Assembly (NCBI GenBank): GCA_009733775.1
Contig: WOGZ01000003.1
Span: 124,001-188,000, forward strand
DNA from: Alectoria sarmentosa
Lineage: Eukaryota > Ascomycota > Lecanoromycetes > Lecanorales > Parmeliaceae
Direction of reading: 5' to 3'
DNA length: 64,000 nucleotides
In this document: piece by piece, positions 22,655 through 33,045 of the stretch
How the letters are laid out: every line of letters begins with the position of its first letter
Position numbering within the stretch: position 1 is the first letter of the stretch
Made by a program: the position numbers and the translations under genes
The notes under the pieces: generated by a model
The model's input: only the letters and a program-made list of their open reading frames with translations
Databases searched by the model: none
Told to the model about the DNA's origin: nothing

Positions 22655-23127
22655 TGATAGACGGGATGGACGCTGAGAGGGGAAGAAGGCGTCAAGAATC
22701 TGGTGAGACGATCTGCTTGTTTCTGCTAATATTGATGCCGTCTGTTACATTTACAAAAGCACCCTTTTAGACCAGGTTTGGAGACTAGAGTGGAGGAACA
22801 AATGTGTAACAATAGGGCAACGGTATTATCAATAACAGCTGTACAACAAGCTATGCACTCTCCGAGCTTTTGCCAAAAGAAGTTGAATTCAATCCAAGTA
22901 GCGATTCGCTTGTGGACCGCCACGATCCTGGGTATGGTCGCTGCAAGGAAGCCGCGACGGCCAAATCTATGAGCTCGCTTGCTCGTCCGCCGCCTTTTAT
23001 GGACATGCCAGTTCTCCGGCGTCCGACAAAAGCTTCCATTCGCGCCTTGTAATCGCGCTTCAATCGCCCCGTCGAATGCTTCGGCGGAGCCTCGCAATGC
23101 TTTACCACACAATAGATGCCACGAATC
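22655..23127. other. Convergent intergenic region, 0.47 kb
   Basis: Lies between the convergent 3' ends of the BTB gene and the PAP2 gene. Overlapping short open frames on both strands are not protein-like. Nothing else seen. Confidence 0.45.
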
Positions 23128-24509
23128 TTATATTCTTCCGCCCCTTTGCCGAAAAGTTTCGCCAGTGGATGGGATTGGCTTCTCAAGCCTCAACACCCAC
23201 AGCAGCAAATCCTCCAACGGCAGCAACGTCAGGAAAATTCCATTACACAAATAAGCGGCGCAAGCCACGATCGTCGCCATTAGCGCGTCCATCCAATAGT
23301 GATTCGCTGTCGCCACGATAGTGACTAGAATCATGCTCGGGTACCCCAGCCCAATGAGGCAGTAAATGGATTTCCAAAGCCATGACTTTTGTGTCTCCCC
23401 CTTTTCCAGCCTTCTCCCGTAGATACCAGCATGGTGGATCATGGTACAGCCGATGACGAAGGCGTAACCAAAATGCATACTGGGCATAGCTGCAAGAGAG
23501 TTGACAAAGTTGCCGCTCATCCAGATCGAGGTCGCTTTGTCGTGGCGCACCGAGTCTAGGAAACCATATTCACGCGGAAGCAGGCGCGGAGGCATGCAGG
23601 GGTAAAGGGTGAAAGTCAAGAAGGCGAAGAGGTTGGTAAGGGTGAGGGTGCGGCGGATTGTGGCGAAGGTAGGGTGCGAGGGCGCGATATAGTAGTACCA
23701 TGCTATGAAGCTGTTGATGGTGTTAGACGAAAATTGGAGAAAAGGGAGGCAAGGCGTTCAAGAGACGGGAAGGGGGCGACGGACCCAACTGTGCCAGGTA
23801 TGTGTATGAGCGCGTAGGCTCGGTTCAGCGCCGTCAAGGCATCTTGATGGCCCTCCATGAACCACTGTTGCACGCTATACTCTTTGATCGGGAAAAGAAA
23901 GCTTGCCCAGCTGAATTGCTCAAACTCCAAGATTGCCAGGCCGTGCGCCTGAGCGACTTCGATGATTGATTTTGTGAATATCATCTGAGACAGAACTTTT
24001 GTCAGGCGGTAGAAGAGGTAGGTGATGATCCAGTAGAACATCTCGACCAAGAATGGAAACTTTTGTAAAATGCGGCTATGTATATGATCTGAGAAGCGTG
24101 AGGAGTTGGGTGTGCTGATGACGAGTCCACAGCACGTCCTTCTCTTCGAGAGATGCTTGGACGCTGACAGAGAGTCTTGAGAGTCATCGTCATCGTCATT
24201 GTCCGGATCGTTCCAGAGCAAGTCTTCGGTCGAGCTTGACGAGTCCGAGTCCAGGTAGGAATCGTGATATCCTTCTTTCCGCTTCCCGAGTACTTGGAAA
24301 TTACGTCTCCGCGTCAGGAACATGGCTCCACCCAGAATGGATAATACAATCTGGGAGCATTGTCAGCCACGTGGGTTTGTTCATGACAGTGTACATGTCG
24401 AAGACACGGGAACATCACGTACCAAGGGCTCCCCCCATGGAGGAAGATGATACATAGGCTGGCTCTTCCACTCCGGTGGGACTTGATGTATTGTGAGATT
24501 CGCCGCCAT
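23128..24509 (-). CDS. PAP2-superfamily membrane enzyme (Aur1-like)
   Basis: 411-residue multi-pass membrane protein in three exons (24509-24423, 24350-23785, 23710-23128). It belongs to the PAP2/phosphatidic-acid-phosphatase superfamily, in the subgroup related to inositol-phosphorylceramide synthase Aur1. The catalytic motifs are visible: AAMPSMHFGYAF (motif C2, nucleophile-assisting His) and ATANHYWMDALMA (motif C3, His and Asp). The first transmembrane helix sits across intron 1, followed by an acidic Ser/Asp-rich cytosolic loop (residues about 45-95). HIPGTVGFIAWYYYIAPSHP spans intron 2 and is a strong family hallmark. A likely role is phospho-head-group transfer or lipid phosphatase activity in the Golgi/ER membrane; substrate unknown. 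Confidence 0.85.
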
Positions 24510-26110
24510 AGCGATATCTATCTCACAAGCGCGTCGTCACGATGATTACACATCCACGACCTGCGGAGACAAGAGGGTCACGCGACTAAAGTTTTGGAAG
24601 GCCAAGACCCGCAACGACTGATATATAAACACTGACAACGATGCCGATAATAGGTGGACGCAAGGGTGAGGTAGAAGTGAAGATAGGCGTTAGGGGACGG
24701 AAATTTGGTATTTGATGTACAGAGGTTGGATGGGAGAGGGTTGTTTGGGTCCAAGCTGCAGCATGTCAATATAACGCACAATTATGTCATGGTCACGGGT
24801 AAGGGGGCAACGTACAAGATAGGTACCAATCAGCAGAGCTTTGTTGTAAAGACAGTAGTCGTGATGATGATGTGATGACGATGACGATGATGAATGTTTT
24901 GATTTTACATGTGGATTGCAAGTCGCTGACAGGCAAATCCTTCTCCTTTTCCCTTTCCCTGTCCACGTATACACCGACTTTTGAATGAGTGCCAAGTCCG
25001 AATATGGGAATAATCACGAAGTCGCGATGGAAGGAGCAGGCCTTGGGGGGAAAGTAGTGCAGACTGCAGACGACGTGATTGTTGCCTGTGTGTGTGTGTG
25101 TGAATAATATATAGTAGTATACAGTGCGAAGAAAGATGGAAGAAAGATGGAAATGATGAAATCAAATATAATTACCGTCAATGTACACATTCTCGATAGC
25201 ATCTCCTTTTGCCCCCCATGCCATAACTCATAGGTGAGCCAAGAAGCCAAGGAGCCAAGGAGCCAAGGAGCCAAGTCATCATGACTTTCCAACTCCAAGC
25301 AAAAGGTCCGGGACCGAGCCGAGGTGGAGCAAGAACAAGGACAAGATACTTTAGCTTTCATTATTATTATTACGCTGGGAGTGGGCTATTTGCCAAGACT
25401 CGTATCCAAGGGTTCCTCAAATCACAATCTCAATTCCAATGACTGTGATGCAAATTCCGTCCGGACAGAGCCACTAGCTTGACGATCCCGCCTTGGCCTC
25501 ATCTCCCCATCTCCCATCCCCGTCTCTCCCTGCACCACTCACCACCGCTCAGGCCGACTCGATCCGACATCGTAGCATTTGTATGTATACGCATACCTAT
25601 CTTTGCAACTCTACCTTACCGAACTACTACCTACCAGGATGAAAATTACAGCGGACAGGTCTGCAGGGAGCATTAATGTCAAGACCTTGAACTTTGCAAA
25701 CGAACAAACAGTTTACCGTCTGATTCATTCTTATTAATCCGTTACCGACCCTCAGTCCAAGTCTTCACTCTTCAGATGGTGATGCGATAAAGGCCAATAG
25801 TAATCAAAGGCTAACGGCAACTGTGCCGATCTAGCTTGCTTGGACTTCGCCGCCTCGCGTGCGCGGCCTGAGAGTCCCCCAGTTAAAAATAAGTAGGCAT
25901 AGTGTAAAGCGTAAATCCATGTCCGAGCATTCTCCATTGATACCTGATACCAACCCAATGCTGCCGATCGGGATCCTCTAAGCATCAGTGCATCCGTAAA
26001 TCCGTGCATCCCGGCTTCAAGTACGGAACATCACTGCCTCGCGCACTCTATCATTTACCGTAGGTAGATAGATACCTAGATTTGATAGATAGATAGATAG
26101 ATAGGTAGGT
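24510..26110. other. Intergenic, 1.6 kb, with simple repeats
   Basis: No supported gene. It contains a CCAAGGAG repeat at about 25,238-25,275, a (GT)n run at 25,087-25,102, ATGATG repeats near 24,863-24,890 and a GATA microsatellite at 26,084-26,104. The open frames on the minus strand between 24,690 and 25,361 translate the repeats and lack any motif. It includes the promoters of the divergent PAP2 and RRP45 genes. Confidence 0.5.
26084..26104. repeat. GATA microsatellite abutting the RRP45 start codon
   Basis: About five uninterrupted GATA units, preceded by imperfect units from about 26,070, end six bases before the RRP45 ATG at 26,111. They probably lie in the 5' UTR. GATA is also the core of fungal GATA-factor sites, but a start-abutting microsatellite is as likely to be neutral. 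Confidence 0.7.
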
Positions 26111-27239
26111 ATGCCTCGCGAAGCAGAACCCTCCCTCAACGAGCGTGCTTTTCTCCTCCAGGCTGTCCAGGACAACATTCGCCTCGATGGCCGCCCCTTG
26201 GATACTTACCGTAACCTCGACATCTCCTTCGCCGACAACTTTGGCGTTGCAGACGTTCGCTTGGGCAAGACGAGGTACCCACCACCTCCTCCTCATCCTC
26301 CTCATCATCATCATCGTCTAGTCTCCGTTAAATTTTTGACAACCAATTAACCCTTTCACAGAGTCATCACACGCGTCTCCGCCTCCATAACAGCCCCCCG
26401 CCCCGACCGGAAGTTCGACGGCATCTTCACCATCACAACCGAGCTCTCCCCCCTCGCGTCCCCCGCCTTCGAATCCGGCCGGTAAGGACCCCCCTCTCCG
26501 TGTTTGGGGTAAGACCTCTCCCTCTCTCTCTCCCTCCCTCTCTCCCTCTCCCTCTCCCTCCCCATTTCTACACTGTGTACTCTGCATCATGCCCTCGCCC
26601 ACTCTATCTTGCATCGATGACCAGGCTTATACATCTCTTCACAGCCAATCAGACCTCGAAACCCACCTCTCACGCATCCTTGAGACCTCTCTCCGCCGCT
26701 CGCAAGCCTTGTCAACTGAATCCCTCTGCCTAGTAGCTGGGCAGAAAGTATGGTCCCTCCGCGCCGACGTCCACGTCCTCGATTATGATGGCGGTTTGAT
26801 AGACGCTTGCTGCCTCTCCACCCTAACCGCACTTCGGCACTACAGAATCCCAGACACCAGTGTCAAAGGTGGCGAATTGACCGTCCACACCCCTTTGGAG
26901 CGTGACCCTGTACCGCTCGCCCTACTCCACCACCCTCTCTGCGTGACGTTCAATTTCTTCGAATTGGGTGAAAAATGGCTCGTAGATGCGACGTTGATGG
27001 AGCAGCAATGCAGCCAAGGGGAAATAGTAGTAGCGGCGAATCCGCAAGGGGAAGTGTGTCTGGTGCAGAAAGGGGGAGGGGGGGAGATGGATGCGTTGGT
27101 GCTGTTGCGATGTGTGGAGGTGGCCATGGGGAAGGTCAGGGAGCTGGCCAAGGTGATGGATGGGGCTTTGGAGAGGGATGTAAAAAGGAGAGACCAGGGG
27201 GGAAAGAGTAGGGAGTTGAGGGCGGAAAATGAGCGGTGA
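26111..27239 (+). CDS. RRP45: Exosome complex subunit Rrp45 (RNase PH fold)
   Basis: 292-residue core exosome ring subunit in three exons (26111-26274, 26362-26481, 26645-27239). Rrp45 is a catalytically inert RNase-PH-like protein in the six-subunit ring that threads RNA to Rrp44/Rrp6 in nucleus and cytoplasm. Hallmarks are the start PSLNERAFLLQAVQDNIRLDGR (family N-terminus), FGVADVRLGKTRVITRVSA, the GRQSDLETHLSRILETSLRRS segment across intron 2, and LVAGQKVWSLRADVHVLDYDGGLIDACCLSTLTAL. PLALLHHPLCVTFNFF and LVDATLMEQQCSQGEIVVAAN form the C-terminal RNase PH subdomain. The 30-residue basic tail is short for the family. It converges with the CLC gene 307 bp downstream. The coding strand is C-rich to about 26,980 and strongly G-rich after. 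Confidence 0.93.
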
Positions 27240-27546
27240 CAGTGGTGAGAAGCCATGCCGTCGACTTTGGAACACGCGGCAATAGGTCACGTGGGTGGAA
27301 ACTGGTCACTTCTCGTGTTGGCGGGCTCAAACATAAACGTAATGGGCTAACACGCGGATCCCATAAGCCCAGAGCACGATGCAAAGCCAACGTCTTTGCC
27401 AATGCAAATCCGGAATAATGCCCACCTCCATATAATAATGCCAAAGTGGAAACGCTATGCTGAAACATGCAGACGCCAAGGGCAACGAGACAGGACATGT
27501 AGGGCACAGCATCCAGACACACCCCGACTGGTACCAAATGGCCCCA
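27240..27546. other. Convergent intergenic region, 0.3 kb
   Basis: Short 3'-to-3' gap between RRP45 and the chloride transporter. Both polyadenylation regions must lie here. No hairpin or repeat of note. Confidence 0.4.
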
Positions 27547-30255
27547 TCACGCAGGATCCCTCAACCCAGCCTCCTCCAATTCCTTGATGTACTTCACAAA
27601 AGCCTTCTTATGCACCAACCCTGCATATTGCCCATCCCTCAGCACACAAACGTACCTCAAGCCCAACTTGACAAAACACTGAAATACAAGATCCATGGGC
27701 GAATGAATATCCAACGCCAGAGGCGCCGGATCGATATACGGCGTGAAATCCGTAGGATCCGATACTCGCTCTTCTTCTTCATCCACGTTATCATGCGATG
27801 TTATGTTGGTAGCCATCAAACACAAAGACTGCGTGTCATCGTTGAGGTTATCGAGCGCGAATTGGAGATCCGGGGCAGGTATGAGGCCCACAAGGACACC
27901 GTGACGAATGACAGGGAGACCGCCGTCTATTTCGCCGGCGGCATGGAGGAATTCGAGCTTGCGACGGAGACCTTGGGCAGAGACGAGAGGGGAATTGGAG
28001 ATGTCGATAACGCGATGGGAGCGGACTTGGGGGGTGATATCTCCGAGGTCGGACGTGAAGATGGGACGGCTTTTGTTGTCGAGTAAAGGGTAAGAGTTCA
28101 TGTCAGTGAGGAGGTCGTAGATGCTGAGAGGTTCGAGGGCGTCGGCGGTCCATTTGGCTACTAAGACTGAGAGAGAGAATGGAAGCACGTGGTCTAGGCT
28201 TCCGGTGAGCTCGAAGAGGATGACTGCGAGGGTAACAGATAGCCTGGTTACGCCGCACATGGTTGCACCTGCAGCAACCAATGCATAGACACCAGGGGTG
28301 ACGCAGCCTTCCAGACCTCCGCCTTTTGGGCAGCCACCGAAGATTGCATGATCGGGGTGCATGAAGACAAGGTATTGGACAAGGTGGCCAACAATGCGTC
28401 CCATTAGACCGCCCACAACCATCGACGGCACGTAAATGCCTGCAGGAACCTTGATGCCAAAAGTGACTGTAGTCAAGATGCTTTTGATGAAAAAGGCAAT
28501 GCAGAGGTGACCAACAATGCCGATAATTTCGCTTCCATGTTGAGGGCAGAGGCCAGATGCGTTGTCCTTGCAAGGGCTGGCCAGCTCGAATAAAAGTTCT
28601 GTGACTGCGAGTTTGGTGTAGCGATTCCAAAAGCTAGCTATGCCGGTGACTAACGCCACAAGTACAACCTCTAGGACCGGCCACCGTTTGATGGTTGGGA
28701 TGCGTCGAAATGTACGAGCCCAAATTCTGGATGCTTTGATGAACAGTGCACCGAGTGCACCACCTAACATACCAAGCAGTATAAAGACAAACATCTCAAA
28801 AAACCTCCAATCTGTGACGTATCTTACCTCAAAAATGACAATCTTGCCGGTGCCGTAAGGGTTGAGGAACTTCAGCGAAAGAGATGCTACGATGCAGCAA
28901 AAGAAGGTCCTGAACAACGTCTTGGGCGGAAAGTAATAGCTGACTTCCTCAAGACTGAAAAGAACACCACTAATGGGCGCGCCAAAGGCGACGCCGACAC
29001 CGCTGGCTGCGCTGGCGCTAAGGATCTCTCGCCGCTTGCCGTCGTTGTGGTTGTACTTCGAGAACAATCTGCAAGCAATGTTTCCTACGCAAGTTGCGAT
29101 GTGAACATAGGGACCTTCCTTGCCGAGACTAAGACCAGACGCGACACTGAGGATGAGTGCCAAAGTCTTTACAAAAAGTGTTCGGAAACCGAGGTAGCCG
29201 TGCACCACGAAGCCACTGAGAATGACTTTCACTTCAGCAACACCGCTTCCTGCAGCAGGGTAGTAGACCATGGTCCCAGGCTTCTTATCGGTACTCAAAC
29301 CGGCTTTTTGGCTCATGTCGTCGGAGTTGCCGCTGTGCTTCTGCTTGTCGGCGCCCAAATTTTCGTCGAGAGTAGAGAGCGAAAAGGCTGATGGAATTTC
29401 CGTCTTGGTGAGCAAGGTCAAGAAGCATGCACCGACAGAGAAGAGTATCACGAAGAAAACGTAGGCTGCGAAATCGATCCACTTCCTCTCGATGCCGGTG
29501 ATACTCATACGTGCACCCCACGTTTCCCAGGAGGGGCAGTGAATCTGCCCATAGCAACACTTTCTCCTGCTGAAGTAAAAACCCTCTTTGCAATAGCCCT
29601 CCTTGTAATCAAAGAAGGAAGTCTCCGAAATGTTCACAAAAAATGCTACGCACGCGGTTATACAGCCAATTATAGCCACAAGGATCCAACCTTGGGCTCC
29701 GTCAAACCACGCAGATATTCGTCCCCGTAGGTCCTTTCGTGCTCGAAGGTCACGTACCCGGAAGGCGTCAGCGATGCTGTCGTGCACCCAGTCTGTTGAT
29801 GTAAACTGATCGTACCATACTCGCTCGTCCATGAATATTGAGGCCTTGGACTCGCCCATGCCATTTTCCGCAAACTTTCTCCCTGAGCCAAGCGCACTAG
29901 CTAGGTGGAAACCCCACGAGCTGGCTCTGCTGTGATTCTTGGGCATTCGAAGGCTGCCTTGACTCGACCGCCTCGAGAAGCGCGGTAGTCCGGTGTTGGG
30001 CGCCGTGTAACTCCTTGCTGTACCGTCACCATACGCTAGCAGGCTCGAGTGTTCGTCATACGAGTGTTGTTTGGAAGGCATGCGACGTCGAAGGTCCAGC
30101 TCAGACGTCCTAGCAGAATGGAGACGGCGGGCAGCTGTAGGCGAGGTGGGTGTCAAGTAGCCAGCTTGTAGAGATATGATATCATCATCATCCTCCTCCT
30201 CCTCCTCCTCATCGGCATTCTGAGAGGAAATGTGGGAGGTTGCGGAGCGAGGCAT
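27547..30255 (-). CDS. CLC-family chloride channel / Cl-/H+ exchanger
   Basis: Single-exon, 902-residue CLC transporter, similar to fungal CLC-A/Gef1 and animal CLC-3/4/5. It is probably in Golgi or vacuolar-endosomal membranes and balances charge during acidification or copper/iron loading. Key motifs: GSGVAEVK (chloride-coordinating loop, with Ala where bacterial CLCs have Pro), GKEGPYVHI (gating glutamate), GAPISGVLFSLEEVS, and GIYVPSMVVGGLMGRIVG. Two CBS domains follow the membrane part (YPLLDNKSRPIF... and PLALDIHSPMDLVFQCFVKL). The 180-residue N-terminus is disordered with an EEEEEEDDDD run encoded by a TCC/TCA repeat. The open frame extends 51 codons further upstream to 30408, but MPRSATS at 30255 is preferred because the upstream part is not family-like. 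That choice is tentative. Confidence 0.9.
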   Translation of the reverse strand: MPRSATSHISSQNADEEEEEEDDDDIISLQAGYLTPTSPTAARRLHSARTSELDLRRRMPSKQHSYDEHSSLLAYGDGTARSYTAPNTGLPRFSRRSSQGSLRMPKNHSRASSWGFHLASALGSGRKFAENGMGESKASIFMDERVWYDQFTSTDWVHDSIADAFRVRDLRARKDLRGRISAWFDGAQGWILVAIIGCITACVAFFVNISETSFFDYKEGYCKEGFYFSRRKCCYGQIHCPSWETWGARMSITGIERKWIDFAAYVFFVILFSVGACFLTLLTKTEIPSAFSLSTLDENLGADKQKHSGNSDDMSQKAGLSTDKKPGTMVYYPAAGSGVAEVKVILSGFVVHGYLGFRTLFVKTLALILSVASGLSLGKEGPYVHIATCVGNIACRLFSKYNHNDGKRREILSASAASGVGVAFGAPISGVLFSLEEVSYYFPPKTLFRTFFCCIVASLSLKFLNPYGTGKIVIFEVRYVTDWRFFEMFVFILLGMLGGALGALFIKASRIWARTFRRIPTIKRWPVLEVVLVALVTGIASFWNRYTKLAVTELLFELASPCKDNASGLCPQHGSEIIGIVGHLCIAFFIKSILTTVTFGIKVPAGIYVPSMVVGGLMGRIVGHLVQYLVFMHPDHAIFGGCPKGGGLEGCVTPGVYALVAAGATMCGVTRLSVTLAVILFELTGSLDHVLPFSLSVLVAKWTADALEPLSIYDLLTDMNSYPLLDNKSRPIFTSDLGDITPQVRSHRVIDISNSPLVSAQGLRRKLEFLHAAGEIDGGLPVIRHGVLVGLIPAPDLQFALDNLNDDTQSLCLMATNITSHDNVDEEEERVSDPTDFTPYIDPAPLALDIHSPMDLVFQCFVKLGLRYVCVLRDGQYAGLVHKKAFVKYIKELEEAGLRDPA

Positions 30256-31816
30256 GATGAATGGAGGGGGAATGCGAATGGGAGCAAAGCTCAGACGGAG
30301 GTTCCTACCCGGTCGATTGTCAGTCATCATGGGTCGAGTCATCATATGATACAAAGCAAAGGAAGGCGTAAAGTACGTGCAGCTTGCATCAGCAGAGCAT
30401 GCAAGCACGAGGTGCAGGCAACTGCGTATATCTTACTTCCCATGACCAGGACATAGACTTTGGAGCCGCCTGGAGCGTGCATCAGTTGGGCTGGGTGCAA
30501 CAGGTCCCAACTATGGTCAACCCTTTTGCGGTGTTTCAAATCCAAGAGAGCCAACGAAGGAATGTTAAGGTCGTACTGGAACAGGCATAAGCGGTCGACG
30601 CAGAGACGAAACACAAGGCAGTGCAGTTTCAGAGACGGTCATGTATCATATCATGGATTTCGTAACCACGGGCAGTGACCGAAGAAAGAAGACCAAAATG
30701 TTTAAGTCAGAAATGGCCGGAAATAGAACAAGGTGAAGACCACTCGGACTGGCGAATATGGATGTCCTTGAGACTTGTAGCTCGCGTGAGCAACAACGAC
30801 AAGATTGCCGCAAATCAACCTTCCCTACATATCACCACAACCTAATTACTTATTAAGGGTGGGGTTTGAAAGTTCGAAGCCATCAAGGTCACATGTGACA
30901 TTTGATCTTGTCGAGACTCTCTCCTACGTAAGGTAAGGGATGGCTTGACGAAGAGTAAATAGCCAGCCCAAGTCCCACGGACAAGTTTCGGTCCTCCACG
31001 AGGGCTTGGAATAATATGTGCTGGGGGCGCGGGCTACCCAGTAGTGGAAAGCTCGGAAGATCTCTACATTTAAGTAGGTACTCGTAGTACGTACTAGTAC
31101 TTGTTTTTTTACACTCAGAGCTCCTGTCGAAGCAAGCTCGAAGTCCCATATATAATATATCACGTGTCATGACTTCGAGCTTGCTTCGACAGCCCCTCCG
31201 ACAGGAGCCCTCGGAGAGCTCCGGAGGGTCAGGTGGATTTAGAAAAAAGAGCTTCGAAAGCACTGAGAGGGTTTCAGAAAAGATCCCATCTATCATACAG
31301 GTTCGAAACCACGAGATCAGATCTTACGAAAATATCATCATTCAAAATCGCGTGCTCGATTCTATAAAGTTATTTTTTTATTTTATTATCATATCGTATG
31401 TGACACGAAAGGAGTAAAAAAGAATAGAATTTAAAAATTTGATGTTCGAGGTTCAGCCTTATGACAGCACGTGCTTGGGACGACCCGCGTTTAGATCGAA
31501 ATTGAAGAAATAAGGTGAGTTTTAGCTTGAAAATCGCGTGGAACCTTTTTTAAGTACATCAGCATCTACATTTTCTTGCATAATTTTTGACCATGAAGAA
31601 AGCAAGCTTTTCAGTAAGAGCGCGCATCAGAAGAAGGGAGATGTCAAAGATAATGGTGTTGAAGGATATTTGTCCCGCTAGCCGTCGGGTACAGACTAGT
31701 ACCTAATGACGTATTATTTATGATCGAACCGCCGACTTCTTGATCCTCAATTCAAATTGCAGATACCAAGTCTAGAGTCATAACCTGTTTCCTCTACTCT
31801 ATCGGCAACAGGAAAC
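30256..31816. other. Gene-poor stretch, 1.6 kb
   Basis: Upstream of the CLC gene. No supported coding region. It holds a perfect 22-bp palindrome at 31,124-31,192 (listed). From about 31,300 to 31,780 the DNA becomes AT-rich and may be a small RIP-affected repeat remnant. Confidence 0.45.
31124..31192. repeat. Perfect 22-bp inverted repeat
   Basis: Positions 31,124-31,145 and 31,171-31,192 are exact reverse complements (22 of 22), separated by a 25-base AT-rich loop containing TATATAATATAT. A second, overlapping pair (GCTCCTGTCG at 31,120-31,129 and CGACAGGAGC at 31,199-31,208) extends the symmetry. No open frame or family suggests what it belongs to. It may be the end of a small transposon or a recent inverted duplication. 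Confidence 0.75.
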
Positions 31817-31887
31817 ATGTCTAGCCAGCAACCCCCAATCAAGGTCTCCACCGCCCAGATAGATAAGCAAAAGGTAAACTAACAACA

Positions 31888-31930
<43 letters not shown>

Positions 31931-32063
31931 GTGACTGAGATGCTTGTGTCAGGAAATTATTGCTGCCGCATACCTGCATGGGCGTCAGCGATGGGCTTTC
32001 TACATATACGAGGACAGATCTGAGAGAAAGAAAAGGAGCAGAAGAACTATCAACCACACTTAA
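31817..32063 (+). CDS. Hypothetical small protein, two exons (weak)
   Basis: A candidate 55-residue protein: exon 31817-31873 (MSSQQPPIKVSTAQIDKQK) and exon 31953-32063 (starting EIIAAAYLHGRQRWAFYIYE and ending in a basic KKRSRR tail). They are joined by a 79-bp intron with a canonical GTAAAC donor and GTGTCAG acceptor. The intron contains the (CT)17 run at 31,891-31,925, which serves as a very long pyrimidine tract. The spliced frame has protein-like composition, but no family is recognised and conservation cannot be tested here. Confidence 0.3.
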
Positions 32064-33045
32064 GTAGCAGCTGCAGCCAGACTTTCAATAGGCTTCCCTA
32101 CCGCGGTGATAGATGTCAAAGCGACAAACAGCACAACAAACGCTAAGATGACACGGAGCCGCTGGACTACGACGCCTCCTAGAAAAACTGGTACAGGCTT
32201 CTTAAACAGGCGAATTGATTGATCGTGAGCGCGGATATCAATGATATGGACAATTTATAGGTTATTCTGAGGCGCTGCATTCTTTGATTGCAACCCGAGT
32301 GGATTATTACTCAAACCTATATCAATTTGTTGAAGTACTAAGGATACCCTATGCCGAGTTCCTGGCGGCGTCGTGTCAGCATTAATTCTATGCCATGGGA
32401 GTCCGCACTTTATTGGGAGTTGCTTGCATCGACTGAAAGAGGAATACGCTACTCGCTCCTTAGCTTCCTGAGACAGCGATCTCCGAAGCCACCATATTAC
32501 ATTACAGCTGAGACTTACCAGTCCAGGAATGCCTCTTATCGTAAAACTTATAGGAAATGCCCCTTTTGAGAGCGGCCATGGGCTTTTTCGAAACCCCACA
32601 GACTGCCATGCTGGACGCCATCTTCAAAGGTTACAGCTGAATCCAGCGAGCCCTTTGCGTTTGTACATTTGCCCCGGCTGCATACAGCTGCCAACATGTT
32701 CAACTTTGCGAGATCCTTGAATATGATTGGAGTTGCGTTCTCAAACAGCCATTCCGGTAGGCTTGTCGCATTTGCCCTGGGTGTTGCCAATGGCTTTGCG
32801 CTCTTTTATTGGAAACACTACCTACCTCTTTGGTCATGCGGAGATGCACACATGCGTCACTTATCGGTTTTGCGGCTAATATGCTTGTCTGCTTAAGACC
32901 AACACATATAAACCCCTCATGGCCAAGTATTTCTTGACGAATAGCGGTAGATACTGAGCTGGCCATCTAATCCTCAATCTTTTTTTTCGACGTTCGATCT
33001 TGACCTAGTTACACGAGACCACTTGTTGGGCAAACCATTCACACC
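32064..33045. other. Gene-poor stretch with a weak minus-strand signal
   Basis: On the minus strand, 32,200-32,060 reads KPVPVFLGGVVVQRLR and then a hydrophobic helix to SLAAAAT and a stop, preceded by an AG acceptor-like site. It could be the last exon of a small membrane protein, but I could not build a convincing upstream model. A 30-residue frame at about 32,620-32,525 (minus), starting MAVCGVSKKPMAAL, ends at a GTAAGT donor and is a possible partner. Otherwise nothing is seen. Confidence 0.25.

Noticed and set aside
24690..25361. Minus-strand open frames of 86-115 codons
   Set aside because: They translate GT, CCAAGG and ATG simple repeats and have no protein-like core.
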